Source: Nocardioides terrae (GTDB taxonomy: Bacteria > Actinomycetota > Actinomycetes > Propionibacteriales > Nocardioidaceae). From it: a DNA stretch of 64,000 bases. Each line of letters starts with the position of its first letter. The stretch's first letter is position 1. Of the stretch, positions 51,477 through 60,956 are shown piece by piece. The notes beneath the pieces were generated by a model. That model worked only from the letters and a program-made list of their open reading frames with translations, searched no databases and had not been told where the DNA came from. The stretch lies in assembly GCF_900112345.1 (NCBI RefSeq), contig NZ_FOLB01000006.1, positions 124,001-188,000 of the forward strand. The letters are read 5' to 3'. The position numbers were made by a program, and so were the translations under genes.

Positions 51477-53522
51477 GTGACGACCACGCCGGAGCGATCG
51501 CCCCTCCGTCGGCCCAGGACGGTCGCCGGCATGCTCGCCGCGGTCATCGATGGTGCCGTCGACGGCGCCGTCGTGGCGGGAGCGCTCTGGACCCTGTGGT
51601 ACCAGCTCGCCCTGGCCCTCCAGTTCGACCTTCGCCCGAGCGGATGGCCCTTCGCCGTCGCCGCGCTGCTCTGCGTTGTCGTCGGTGCCCACCGGGCCGT
51701 AGCCGCAGCGCGGCCAGAGGAGCGCATCGTCGCGCTCGACGACGAGCGCCCCGGACCGGCCCGAGATTCCACGCGCCGGCTCGCCGTGCGCGCCGTGCTG
51801 GTCGTCGTAGGTGTCGTCGGGCTCGTCCAGATCGTCCGCGACCGGGACTCTCTCGGCGCGGTGGCTCCCGCGGTCGTCGTGATCCTGCTCGTCGTCCTCC
51901 TGGCCTGGCCGGTGGTCGCGGCGCCGACGCCGGACGCGCGCGAGGAGGAGGCCCCCGGAATGGTCTCCCACCTCGTCGTAGTCGCGGCCGGCCTCGCTCT
52001 CGGCGCCCTGTCCCTCTTCCTGGTCAGGTACGACGCCGACGACGTCTACTACGTCAACCGCGCCGCCTGGGTCGCCGAGCACGGCACGGCCCACCTGCGC
52101 GACACGATGTTCGGCCCAGGCACGTTCCCCAACTCCTACGGGGGCGGGCTGCCCACCCCGAGCATCGAGGCGCTGCAGGGGGTGGCGGCCTCCATGCTCG
52201 GCGTGGAGGCGGGGACGTTCGCCTACCTGCTCTACACGCCGGTGCTCGCCGCGGCGTTCGTCTGGGCGACCTGGCGACTGGTGCGGACCTGGGCCCCGCG
52301 CCGGCACCTGCTCGTCCTCCTCGTCGCGATCCTCTTCGTGCTCGCCAGTGGGGCGTCGATCATCGGCAACTACTCCGTCGGGCGCATCTGGCAGGGCAAG
52401 GTGACGGCGTACGCCGTCCTGCTACCGCTCGTCTGGGCCTACCTCAGCCGCGCCGCGGCCGGGCGGTCCAGGTCCGCGACGGTCCTGTTGCTGTGCTCGG
52501 GCGTGGTGTTCGTCGGGCTCACGACGAGCTCGGCGTTGCTGATGCCGGTGATCGTGGGCGCCGGCCTGCTGGCCGCGCTCGCGCTGCGCTCGCGCTCGCT
52601 GCTGGTCGGCGCGCTGGCCTTCGCGGCGGCGCCGCTGGTCAACGGCCTCGTCCAGGCCTTCGGTCCGTCGGTGATCGGCACGCAGCCCGTCGGCGTGACC
52701 GGTGCCGACCAGGTCTTCGCGATCGCGTTCGGGCCGGGCACCGCCATGGTCGCCCTCGCGGTGGTCGCGACAGCGCTGGCGCCGGGGGTCGTACGACGAC
52801 CCGCCGCCGTCGTCGCCGGAGCAGCCGTCGTTGCGACGATGGCGACGTTCCTGCCCGGCGTGATCGGCATCGCGGACGCCGCGACCGGGGCCGGCCCGGT
52901 CGTGTGGCGTCTGGCGATCGCCGCGCCCACCTGGGTGTTCGTCGGTCTGCTCGTCGCGGCGCCCGCCCCGGGACTGGCCGAGCGCCTGCGTGTGCCCGAG
53001 CGACTGGCCCGGCCCGCGACCGCGGGAGTGGCGGCGGCGATCGCCGCCCTCGCCGCCGCCGTCTGCGTGACCGGCGGGCACTGGCTGTGGTCGGGCGAGG
53101 TCGGCGCGCGGCTCGCCTCCCGGCCGGTCTGGAAGGTGGACGCCGTCGCTCTGGCCGACGTCCGAGCCGCCCGCGCCCTCGACGTGCCACCCGGGCTGTG
53201 GCTGATGCCGCCCGCTCAGATGGAGGCGCTCTCGATACTGACGGCCCGGCAGCACGCGGTCGTGCCGCGGATCGCCTACTTGGAGACCCTCGACGCCACC
53301 GCCCAGCAGGTCTCCGACCGGCGCGTCCTCTTCGACCTGGTCAGGCGACACCCCGGTCCCCAGCCCTCGGTGGCCGACGTACGGACCGCCCTGGACCGTC
53401 TCGACGTCTCCCTGGCGTGCGTGTCGGCGTCGGCGAAGCGGGCGGGCCGCGTCCTGACCGAGGTCGTGGGGGAGGACCTGCGACGGATCGGCACCATGCG
53501 GTGTCACGTCCGGGATTCGTGA
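51477..53522 (+). CDS. large polytopic membrane protein, DUF6077-like
   Basis: A 681-residue protein with about 12-14 hydrophobic helices and an extracytoplasmic-type C-terminus. DADDVYYVNRAAWVAEHGTA and NYSVGRIWQGKVTAYAVLLP resemble polytopic GT-C-like or DUF6077 proteins in polysaccharide loci. I do not see a clear catalytic motif beyond the DDxxY stretch after helix five. GTG 51477 follows GGAGGGGA. It may act on lipid-linked sugars; this is speculative. Confidence 0.6.
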   Translation: MTTTPERSPLRRPRTVAGMLAAVIDGAVDGAVVAGALWTLWYQLALALQFDLRPSGWPFAVAALLCVVVGAHRAVAAARPEERIVALDDERPGPARDSTRRLAVRAVLVVVGVVGLVQIVRDRDSLGAVAPAVVVILLVVLLAWPVVAAPTPDAREEEAPGMVSHLVVVAAGLALGALSLFLVRYDADDVYYVNRAAWVAEHGTAHLRDTMFGPGTFPNSYGGGLPTPSIEALQGVAASMLGVEAGTFAYLLYTPVLAAAFVWATWRLVRTWAPRRHLLVLLVAILFVLASGASIIGNYSVGRIWQGKVTAYAVLLPLVWAYLSRAAAGRSRSATVLLLCSGVVFVGLTTSSALLMPVIVGAGLLAALALRSRSLLVGALAFAAAPLVNGLVQAFGPSVIGTQPVGVTGADQVFAIAFGPGTAMVALAVVATALAPGVVRRPAAVVAGAAVVATMATFLPGVIGIADAATGAGPVVWRLAIAAPTWVFVGLLVAAPAPGLAERLRVPERLARPATAGVAAAIAALAAAVCVTGGHWLWSGEVGARLASRPVWKVDAVALADVRAARALDVPPGLWLMPPAQMEALSILTARQHAVVPRIAYLETLDATAQQVSDRRVLFDLVRRHPGPQPSVADVRTALDRLDVSLACVSASAKRAGRVLTEVVGEDLRRIGTMRCHVRDS

Positions 53523-53553
53523 CCGCGCCGTGGCACGGTGGAGGCTGGACCCG

Positions 53554-53778
53554 ATGACCTACTCGATGACCTACTCGGAGGCCCTCGTGCTCTTCCTCGC
53601 CATCACCATGCTCGTGATCCTGACCTTCGCCGGACTGGTGCTGCTCTACGCCGCCTTCCCGCACCGCGGTGAGCGGGTGCCTGTGGTGCCGTGGCTCGGC
53701 GACGCGCTCGAGCGCGCGACGGACGCCGCGCCCGTCCTGGAGGAGGACGACACCGAGGCGTGGTTGCCCGGGCGATGA
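53554..53778 (+). CDS. small single-pass membrane protein
   Basis: A 74-residue protein with one N-terminal transmembrane helix (ALVLFLAITMLVILTFAGLV) and an acidic cytoplasmic-type C-terminus (VLEEDDTEAW). ATG 53554 is chosen because GGAGG lies 8 bp upstream; a GTG at 53530 is the alternative. It lies between the DUF6077-like gene and ftsY. Function is unknown. Confidence 0.7.
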   Translation: MTYSMTYSEALVLFLAITMLVILTFAGLVLLYAAFPHRGERVPVVPWLGDALERATDAAPVLEEDDTEAWLPGR

Positions 53779-53820
53779 CGCCGTGAGCGGGTTCGGGTCC
53801 GGCCCGGACCCTCTGGTTGG

Positions 53821-54957
53821 ATGGTCGGCATGACGACGTTCATCATCATCGGGGCCGCGATCCTGCTGATCGCGATCCTCCTGATCGGCCTGCTCGCGAC
53901 CCGCCGCGGGAAGGGGCCGACGCCCTCGTCGTCGACGGACGTCATCACCACGCCGCCCGAGACCGGACCGGGCCAGGTCGACACGACGACGGTCGAGGCG
54001 CCTCCGGGTGCCGAGGAGGTCCCGGTCGTCGAGCGCCCGGAGCGGACCGCGTCGCGCCTGGTCCGCCTGCGCCAGCGGCTCGCCGGGTCGCAGGGCGGCC
54101 TCGGCAGGAGCCTGCTCAGCCTGCTGAGCCGCGATCGGCTCGACGAGGACACCTGGGAGTCGATCGAGGACGTCCTGATCACCGCCGACGTCGGCGTCGC
54201 GCCGACCCAGGAGCTGGTCGAGCGGCTGCGGACCCGGCTCCGCGTCGAGGGCACGGCGGCCGGCGACCCGAAGGCCGTGCTCCGCGAGGAGCTCGTCGCT
54301 CTGGTCGAGCCGACCATGGACCGCCGGCTCCAGGTCAGCGGCGAGGACGGTGCGCCGGGCGTCGTCCTGGTCGTCGGCGTGAACGGCGCCGGCAAGACGA
54401 CGACCGTCGGGAAGATCGCCCGCATCCTCGTGGCGGAGGACCGCTCGGTCGTCCTCGGCGCCGCGGACACCTTCCGCGCCGCGGCCGTCGACCAGCTCGC
54501 CACCTGGGGCGAGCGCGTCGGCGTCGACGTCGTCCGCGGACCGGAGGGCAGCGACCCCGCGAGCGTCGCCTTCGAGGCGGTCCGGACCGCTGTGCAGACG
54601 TCGGCCGACACCGTCCTCGTCGACACCGCGGGCCGCCTGCAGAACAAGCAGGGCCTGATGGACGAGCTCGGCAAGGTCAAGCGGGTCATCGAGAAGCAGG
54701 CGCCGGTCACCGAGGTCCTGCTCGTCCTCGACGCCACGACCGGCCAGAACGGGCTCATCCAGGCCCGCGTGTTCTCGGAGGTCGTCGACGTGACCGGGAT
54801 CGTGCTGACGAAGCTCGACGGATCGGCCAAGGGCGGCATCGTCGTGCAGGTGCAGCGCGAGCTCGGCGTACCGGTCAAGCTCGTCGGCCTCGGCGAGGGT
54901 CCCGACGACCTGGCGCCGTTCAGCGCCGAGGCGTTCGTCGACGCGCTGCTCGGCTGA
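53821..54957 (+). CDS. ftsY: signal recognition particle receptor FtsY
   Basis: A 378-residue SRP-family GTPase docking SRP-ribosome complexes at the membrane. Unlike many FtsY proteins it starts with a transmembrane helix (FIIIGAAILLIAILLIGLLA, about residues 7-26) and then an acidic/Pro linker, as is usual in actinobacteria. The NG domain has GVNGAGKTTTVGKIA, DTFRAAAVDQLATW, DTAGRLQNKQGLM, TKLDGSAKGG and GLGEGPDDLAPF. ATG 53830 is an equally possible start. Confidence 0.96.
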   Translation: MVGMTTFIIIGAAILLIAILLIGLLATRRGKGPTPSSSTDVITTPPETGPGQVDTTTVEAPPGAEEVPVVERPERTASRLVRLRQRLAGSQGGLGRSLLSLLSRDRLDEDTWESIEDVLITADVGVAPTQELVERLRTRLRVEGTAAGDPKAVLREELVALVEPTMDRRLQVSGEDGAPGVVLVVGVNGAGKTTTVGKIARILVAEDRSVVLGAADTFRAAAVDQLATWGERVGVDVVRGPEGSDPASVAFEAVRTAVQTSADTVLVDTAGRLQNKQGLMDELGKVKRVIEKQAPVTEVLLVLDATTGQNGLIQARVFSEVVDVTGIVLTKLDGSAKGGIVVQVQRELGVPVKLVGLGEGPDDLAPFSAEAFVDALLG

Positions 54958-54968
54958 GGGCCCTCCGG

Positions 54969-56129
54969 ATGGCTCGCGTCCTCCTCCACATCGGGGGCCC
55001 GAAGACCGGGACGTCCTTCCTCCAGGCAGTGCTCTGGCAGCAGCGCGACCTCGCCCTCGAGCAGGGGCTGCTCCTTCCGCTCACCGGCGTCGCGGACCAC
55101 TACCGCGCCTATCTCGAGCTCAGCGGCCAGGCCAACTGGATGGGCGTCACCGGATCGGTCGACGGGGCCTGGGCTCGACTGCTCGACGCCATCGCCGACC
55201 ACCCGACGGACAGCCTAGTCTCCACCGAGTTCCTCGTGCACGCCACCGCCGAGCACGCCGACCGCGCGGTCCGGGAGCTCAGTGCCCTGGGTCGTGAGGT
55301 CCACGTCGTGATCACCGTGCGGGACCTGGCCCGGTTCCTGCCGTCACAGTGGCAGGAGACGATCAAGTCGACCCGCACGTGGACGTTCGACGACTTCCTG
55401 GACCAGACCCGCGAGGGCACCACGAGCGCGGGCGCCTTCCAGCGACGGCTCTGGAACTGCCCCGACTGGGCGGCCACCTGGGCGCAGGTGGTCGGCCCGG
55501 ACCGGGTCCACGTGGTCACCGTGCCCCCGGCCGGTGCGCCCCGGTCCCTCCTCTGGGAGCGGTTCGCCTCCGTGCTCGGACTGGACGCCGGCCGCTTCTC
55601 GCTCGACCTCCCGCGCGCCAACGACTCCCTGGGCGCCGAGCAGGCCGAGCTGCTCCGCCGGATCAACGTCGCACTCGCGGGGAGGCTGGCGTGGCCGGCG
55701 CCCTACAAGGCCATCGTCAAGCGCGGTCTCGCCCGCCGGATCCTGGCGCAGCAGCCCGGCACCGCGATCACCGTCCCTGCGGCCCAGCTGCCCTGGGTCC
55801 GTGCCGAGGCCGACGCGATGGTCGGCGCGCTCGCCGCCGGCGGCGTCGACGTGGTCGGCGACCTGAGCGACCTGCGCGTCCCGGACGTCGGGCAGACCGA
55901 CCGGCCGGCCACCGCCGACCCCGGCGCCTCCGGCGACACCCGGATCGCCGACGAGGCGGTCGCGGCCATGGCCGAGCTCCTGCTGGCGACGGCCGAGGCC
56001 CGCGAGCGGAACGAGGTCAAGGTCGCCCGGCTGCGCAGCCGGCTGGCCGCCTCGGACGGCCCGACCACGGACGCCGGTCGCCGGCGCGGGCTCGGTCGCT
56101 GGCTGCGGGCCAAGGACGGCGAGCGCTGA
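54969..56129 (+). CDS. sulfotransferase-like P-loop protein
   Basis: A 386-residue protein. RVLLHIGGPKTGTSFLQAVL resembles the 5'-phosphosulfate loop of sulfotransferases, and VVITVRDLARFLPSQWQETI the 3'-phosphate-binding (R..S) segment. It would transfer a sulfate or a related group to a surface polymer; the acceptor is unknown. A C-terminal charged helix (AELLLATAEARERNEVKVAR) suggests oligomerisation. It starts 11 bp after ftsY and overlaps the next gene (TGATG). Confidence 0.7.
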   Translation: MARVLLHIGGPKTGTSFLQAVLWQQRDLALEQGLLLPLTGVADHYRAYLELSGQANWMGVTGSVDGAWARLLDAIADHPTDSLVSTEFLVHATAEHADRAVRELSALGREVHVVITVRDLARFLPSQWQETIKSTRTWTFDDFLDQTREGTTSAGAFQRRLWNCPDWAATWAQVVGPDRVHVVTVPPAGAPRSLLWERFASVLGLDAGRFSLDLPRANDSLGAEQAELLRRINVALAGRLAWPAPYKAIVKRGLARRILAQQPGTAITVPAAQLPWVRAEADAMVGALAAGGVDVVGDLSDLRVPDVGQTDRPATADPGASGDTRIADEAVAAMAELLLATAEARERNEVKVARLRSRLAASDGPTTDAGRRRGLGRWLRAKDGER

Positions 56130-58411
56130 TGCGGTCGACCCCCGAGCAGCTGCGCCTGCTGCGCTCGCCGCTCTTCGACGAGAAGTGGTACTCGCTGCAG
56201 GCCGGCCGGCCGCTGCGCCGACGAGCTGCGGTCCGGCACTACCTCGAGGTCGGCGTCGCGGCCGGGCACCACCCGCACCCGCTCTTCGACCCGGCCTACG
56301 TCCGCTCCCAGATGCACCCCGACCGCCGGCGCAAGCTGGGCGCCGGCGACCCGCTCGGCCTCTACCTGAGCCGCGGTGCCTTCCACCTCGTCACCCACGC
56401 GGCCTTCGACACCGAGGGGTACGTCGGCCGCGTCCCCGCGGCCGCGAGCCATCCGTCGGGGCCGACCGCGCACTACGTCGAGGTCGGCGCCGCGGCCGGG
56501 ATCGCCGCCAACGACTGGCTGGACGGCGACCTGCGCGACTGGGTCGCCGAGCGGCGTACCGCTGCCGCCGACCGGCTCGCCGACCCGGCCCCGATCGCCG
56601 ACGACCCGTCCGCTCCGGACGACCCGGCCCGGGTGTCGGCCGTCGTGGTGGTCTCCGGCGACGGCGCCGCGGCCATCGGCGCGGTCGAGGGGCTCGTGCG
56701 GCAGGACCTGGACGGTCGTGAGCTCGACTGCCTGGTCTGGGACGACGGCACCCGGCCCGAGGTGGCCGCCGGCCTCGATGCGCTGCCGATGCGGTTCCCG
56801 CAGGTGCAGGTCGTCCACGCCGGCCGCCGCTACGGCGCGGCGCAGGCCCGGACCCGCGCCGCGCGCCTCGTCCGAGGCGCCGAGCTCCTGCTGCTCCACG
56901 ACGACCTCGACCTGCCGCCCGGCGCGCTCGGGCCGCTGCTCGCGCCGCTGGCGGACACCGACGTCCTCGGCGTCCAGCCCCTGGTCGTCTCGGAGGACCT
57001 CCTCGTCTCCTCGGCCGGCTATGCGTTCCCGGACCGGGGCCTGCCGCACCACTTCCTGCGCGGCTTCCCGGTCCACGACGCCCGGCGGGTCGCCCACCTG
57101 CGCTTCGGCGCGGTGAGTGGCGCAGCGCTCGCGCTCCGGCGGAGCCAGGTGCTCGAGGTCGGCGGGTGGGACGGTTCGCTCGAGGGTGAGATCGCCGACG
57201 TGGACCTGTGCGTGCGGCTGGCGCGCGCCTTCGGCGGCCACTTCCAGGTGGCCACGGACGTGGTCGCCGTCCACCACGACAACCACGCCGCCGACCCCGC
57301 CGAGGACCGGGCGCGCTACCTTGCATCGGAGCAGCCCGCCGGTGACGACCGGGCGCTGTGGGCCGCCGCCGGGTTCCGGATCGTCGACCACGACGTGCGG
57401 TCGACCGAGCCGAGCCTCCCACCCGCGCTCCGCGTGCCGCAGCCGGTGCTGGTCCGCGAGGCGCGCCTCCACGCGGACCCGGCGCGCACGGAGCCGCGAG
57501 CTCTGCGCTGGGCGATCAAGAACCCGGCCCCGGCGCGCTCCTCGATCTGGGGCGACACCCACTACGCGGACGGTCTGGCCGACGCGCTGCGCGCGCTCGG
57601 CCAGGAGGTGGTGATCGACCGCCAGGAGACGTTCGAGCGGCCGACGGCCCGGCACGACGACGTGGCATTGGTCCTCCGCGGTCCCGAGCCGGCCCGGCCG
57701 ACGCCCGAGCACCCGACGCTCGCCTGGGTCATCTCGCGTCCCGACACCGTCAGCGGTGAGGAGCTGGCCGGCTACGACGCTGTGTTCGCCGCCAGCCCGG
57801 GGTGGGCGGAGCGACGCTCTCGTGAGTGGGGGGTCACGATCGAGCCGCTCCTCCAGGCCACCGACCCCGCGCGGTTCTCGCCCGGCTCGGCGGCGCCCGA
57901 CACCGGTCCGGAGGCGCTGTTCGTGGGCAACACCCGCGGCGAGTTCCGTCCCGTCGTGCGCGACGCGATCGCCAGCGGCCTCGACGTGACGATCTACGGC
58001 ACCGGTTGGGGGCGGTTCCTGCCGGCGGAGCGGATCGCGGGCACCTACCTCGACAACACCCTGCTCTCCGCCGCCTACCGTTCGGCGAGCATCGTCCTCA
58101 ACGACCACTTCGACGACATGCGCCGCCACGGCTTCATCTCCAACCGGATCTTCGACGCCCTCGCCAGCGGTGCGCGCGTCATCAGCGACGACGTGGAGGG
58201 CCTGGCCGACCTCTTCGGCGGGGCCGTGCAGGTCTACCGGACACCGGAGGACCTGCGCGCCCTCGCCTCACGCTGGCGGGACGCGTTCCCCGACGACGAC
58301 GCCCGCGTCGAGCTCGCCGAGCGGGTCCGCCGCGAGCACAGCTTCGGCGCCCGCGCGCGGGTGCTCCTGGCCGCGGCCCACCGGGCCGTCAGTCGGCGTA
58401 CCACTCCTTGA
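56129..58411 (+). CDS. multi-domain glycosyltransferase (FD-x-x-Y modules, GT2-like, CgeB/GT4-like)
   Basis: A 760-residue protein. Residues about 1-135 hold three tandem modules (SPLFDEKWYSLQAG...HYLEVG; PLFDPAYVRSQ; AFDTEGYVGR...HYVEVG). Residues about 170-430 are GT2-like (VSAVVVVSGDGAAAIGAVEG, LLHDDLDLPPGALG, DGSLEGEIADVDLCVRLARA). The C-terminus is a GT-B/CgeB-like domain (FVGNTRGEFRPVV, LNDHFDDMRRHGFISNRIFD, SGARVISDDVEGL). Two transferase domains in one protein suggest alternating sugar addition. The 3' end overlaps the convergent gene by 23 bp. Confidence 0.8.
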   Translation: MRSTPEQLRLLRSPLFDEKWYSLQAGRPLRRRAAVRHYLEVGVAAGHHPHPLFDPAYVRSQMHPDRRRKLGAGDPLGLYLSRGAFHLVTHAAFDTEGYVGRVPAAASHPSGPTAHYVEVGAAAGIAANDWLDGDLRDWVAERRTAAADRLADPAPIADDPSAPDDPARVSAVVVVSGDGAAAIGAVEGLVRQDLDGRELDCLVWDDGTRPEVAAGLDALPMRFPQVQVVHAGRRYGAAQARTRAARLVRGAELLLLHDDLDLPPGALGPLLAPLADTDVLGVQPLVVSEDLLVSSAGYAFPDRGLPHHFLRGFPVHDARRVAHLRFGAVSGAALALRRSQVLEVGGWDGSLEGEIADVDLCVRLARAFGGHFQVATDVVAVHHDNHAADPAEDRARYLASEQPAGDDRALWAAAGFRIVDHDVRSTEPSLPPALRVPQPVLVREARLHADPARTEPRALRWAIKNPAPARSSIWGDTHYADGLADALRALGQEVVIDRQETFERPTARHDDVALVLRGPEPARPTPEHPTLAWVISRPDTVSGEELAGYDAVFAASPGWAERRSREWGVTIEPLLQATDPARFSPGSAAPDTGPEALFVGNTRGEFRPVVRDAIASGLDVTIYGTGWGRFLPAERIAGTYLDNTLLSAAYRSASIVLNDHFDDMRRHGFISNRIFDALASGARVISDDVEGLADLFGGAVQVYRTPEDLRALASRWRDAFPDDDARVELAERVRREHSFGARARVLLAAAHRAVSRRTTP

Positions 58412-60956
58412 CGCGCTCGACGACGCGTGCCCCCGCGCGATCGTCGACGTGGTCGAAGAAGATCCGCCGCTTCCACTCGTACTCCTCGACCTCCGCGGGC
58501 GTCCGGTCGACGAAGACCCGGTCCAGCGCGCCGGCCAGCTCGTCGAAGGTGCGGCAGACCGGTCCGGGGAGGACCTTGTCCAGGTCGTAGAACAGGCCGC
58601 GCTCGGCGTTGGCGTACCGCTCGTAGTCGTAGGCGAAGCTCATCACCGGCCGGCCGGTCAGCATGAAGTCGACCAGGCAGCTGGAGTAGTCGCTGATCAG
58701 GGCGTCGGCGACCCGGTAGAGGACCTCCAGGTCCGGGTAGCGCCGCGACGAGAGGTCGATCGGGTCGAGCGGGGCGAGCATCGTGGAGTAGGTGTGCGCC
58801 TTGTCGGCCATGTGCTCCCGGATCCCGAGCACGGCGTTGTTGCGCTCGGCCCAGGCGGCGAGCCGGGCGACCTCGTCGGCCGAGAACCGGTAGTAGGCGT
58901 CGGCCTGGGCCTCCTTGAAGGTCGGCAGCATCATCACCAACCGCCGGCCGGCGACCTCCTCCCGGAGCCGCTCGACCGAGGCGCGCAGGTCCTCGGGGAG
59001 CCGGCTCTCCTCCCGCAGGACGAAGTCGTTGCGCGGGAGCCCGGTCGGCCACATGTCGCGGTACGACGCCGGGAAGAACGCCGCCGACATGGCCAGCCGG
59101 TCCATCCGGCTCGACGTGACGATCGCCCGCGAGCCGCCGTTGTTACGCATCATGATGCGCCAGGAGGTCTCCGAGACGTCGACGCCGGCGACGCCGAAGC
59201 GCTTGAGCGGGATGCCGTGCCACAGGTTGACGAAGTTGTGCAGCGTCGGCGCGAGCGGCCACGGGACGTTGATCCGAGGCCCGTGCTTGACGAAGACCTG
59301 ACCGGCTCGGAGCAGGTGGTACTGACCCTCCGGGCTCTCCAGCGGGACGATGACGACGTTCTCGCCATCCACGTCCACCTTGCGCGAACGGGTCAGGATG
59401 ATCTTCTTGATCGACGGGTCGTCGCGGACCTCCTCGAACAGGGCGCGCTCGTTGCTGGCGAAGGTGTGGTCGTAGGCGCAGACGGGGAAGGCCCACCAGT
59501 GCTCGAACTTCGGCGTCCGGAGGTCCTCGCGCCGGAACTCCGCGGCGCTCAGCGGCTCGTGCAGGTCGACGGTGCCGTCCTCGCGGGTGCGGATCGCGAA
59601 GCTGCGCTGCAGGCCGTCGTCGGGGGCGACCCGGAGCAGGTTGCGCTCCAGCATGTCGACGGGGGCGCCGGGCACGTGCTCGAGCACGCGCTCCTTCCAG
59701 TGCACCAGGTCGGCGGCCCGGCGCGGGTTCTCGCCGACGAAGTTCCGCTTCATCAGCGGGAAGCCCTGGCCGAGCAGCTCGAAGAAGTCGGCGGTGTAGA
59801 GGGGGTGGTAGGGGTAGAGGGCGTCGATGAACGTCTCGAAGTCGTAGCCGGCGCCGACCAGGTAGTCGCCGATCCCGATCTCGTACTTGAGGATGACGCT
59901 GATCTTCTGCGCCTGCTCGGTCACCGAACCCAGCCGCCGGCGGAACCCGGGGTCGGCCACGACCCGGCGTCGGAAGATCAGGAAGTAGGAGCTCACGTGG
60001 AGCCGGTAGTAGGGGTTCCACTGCTCTGCCGTCGTGTGGAGCCGCTTCGCCTCGGCCAGCGGGATCGGCTCGAGGTGGCCCTTCGCTGGCTCGTAGTCGC
60101 GCTTGGTCGCCTGCAGCCCCCACCAGTCGGCGGGCCGGGCGTCCATGGTCGCGAAGACGTCGTCGAGCGGCCGGAGCAGGTAGCAGCTGTCGTTGGCGAA
60201 GAGCAGCTCGTCGTACTCGTCGATGACGTCCCAGCCGACGAGCTCCTCGGCGAGCAGGGCGTAGGAGCCGAAGTCGTAACGGCCGTGCCGCACCGCCCAG
60301 GCGCCCTTCGTCACCCCGGCGAGCTTCGCCAGCTCGGCCTCGGACATCACGCCGTCGACGAGGTAGAAGACGTCGGCGTGCCGGCTCAGCTCTCTCAGGT
60401 AGGCCACCACGTAGTCGTCGACGACACCGTCGACGTCGTACGCCGCGAAGAGACAGACGCGGCGGGTGCTCGGCCCGGCCGTGGGCGGGTCGGGAAGCGG
60501 GTCCCGCCGAGCGGGGACGGTGGCCAGGCCGGCCTGCCGGCCGGCCAGGAGGTGGTGGAGGAACGGGTTGACGTCGGTTGCGGTGGCGTCGAGGTGCTCG
60601 TTCCAGTACCACCAGAGGTCGAAGTCGCGGCGCGGGTTGCGCAGCAGCAGCCAGCCGTCGGCGCAGAAGTGGCGCTCGGGGGACGTCCGTCCGGACCTGA
60701 GCTCCTGGAACCGGCGGTTGGCGGCGAGGTAGCCGTCGGTGTCGAACCGCCGCGACGCCTCGACGACCGCGACCGCGCAGTCCAGCGCGGTGTCGGGGTC
60801 CGGCTCCTCCGTCGACGGGGGCAGGTCGAGGGCGGCCACGCCCGCGCGGAGGGCCTCGTCGAGGAGTCGGGCGGCCTCCGCGGGCTCGCTCGTGCGCAGC
60901 TCGGCCCAGGCGCGGACGAGGCTCGGCCAGGCGGCCCGGAACTGCTCGTGGGACAT
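58389..60956 (-). CDS. RgpF-like/CDP-glycerol glycerophosphotransferase (TagF-like) fusion protein
   Basis: An 855-residue protein. Residues about 70-150 are FD-x-x-Y modules (FDTDGYLAANRRF, DFDLWWYWNEHLDA, HHLLAGRQAGL). Residues about 167-430 match rhamnan synthesis protein F (CLFAAYDVDGVVDDYVVAYL, HADVFYLVDG, NDSCYLLRPLDDVFATM). The C-terminal half is a TagF-type glycerophosphotransferase with NLWHGIPLKRFG (His580), NRNDFVL-like LPRNDFVL, and SDYSSCLVDFMLTGRPVMSF. It probably builds a teichoic-acid-like or related polymer. Its ATG overlaps the stop of the upstream paralogue. Confidence 0.85.
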   Translation of the reverse strand: MSHEQFRAAWPSLVRAWAELRTSEPAEAARLLDEALRAGVAALDLPPSTEEPDPDTALDCAVAVVEASRRFDTDGYLAANRRFQELRSGRTSPERHFCADGWLLLRNPRRDFDLWWYWNEHLDATATDVNPFLHHLLAGRQAGLATVPARRDPLPDPPTAGPSTRRVCLFAAYDVDGVVDDYVVAYLRELSRHADVFYLVDGVMSEAELAKLAGVTKGAWAVRHGRYDFGSYALLAEELVGWDVIDEYDELLFANDSCYLLRPLDDVFATMDARPADWWGLQATKRDYEPAKGHLEPIPLAEAKRLHTTAEQWNPYYRLHVSSYFLIFRRRVVADPGFRRRLGSVTEQAQKISVILKYEIGIGDYLVGAGYDFETFIDALYPYHPLYTADFFELLGQGFPLMKRNFVGENPRRAADLVHWKERVLEHVPGAPVDMLERNLLRVAPDDGLQRSFAIRTREDGTVDLHEPLSAAEFRREDLRTPKFEHWWAFPVCAYDHTFASNERALFEEVRDDPSIKKIILTRSRKVDVDGENVVIVPLESPEGQYHLLRAGQVFVKHGPRINVPWPLAPTLHNFVNLWHGIPLKRFGVAGVDVSETSWRIMMRNNGGSRAIVTSSRMDRLAMSAAFFPASYRDMWPTGLPRNDFVLREESRLPEDLRASVERLREEVAGRRLVMMLPTFKEAQADAYYRFSADEVARLAAWAERNNAVLGIREHMADKAHTYSTMLAPLDPIDLSSRRYPDLEVLYRVADALISDYSSCLVDFMLTGRPVMSFAYDYERYANAERGLFYDLDKVLPGPVCRTFDELAGALDRVFVDRTPAEVEEYEWKRRIFFDHVDDRAGARVVERVKEWYAD

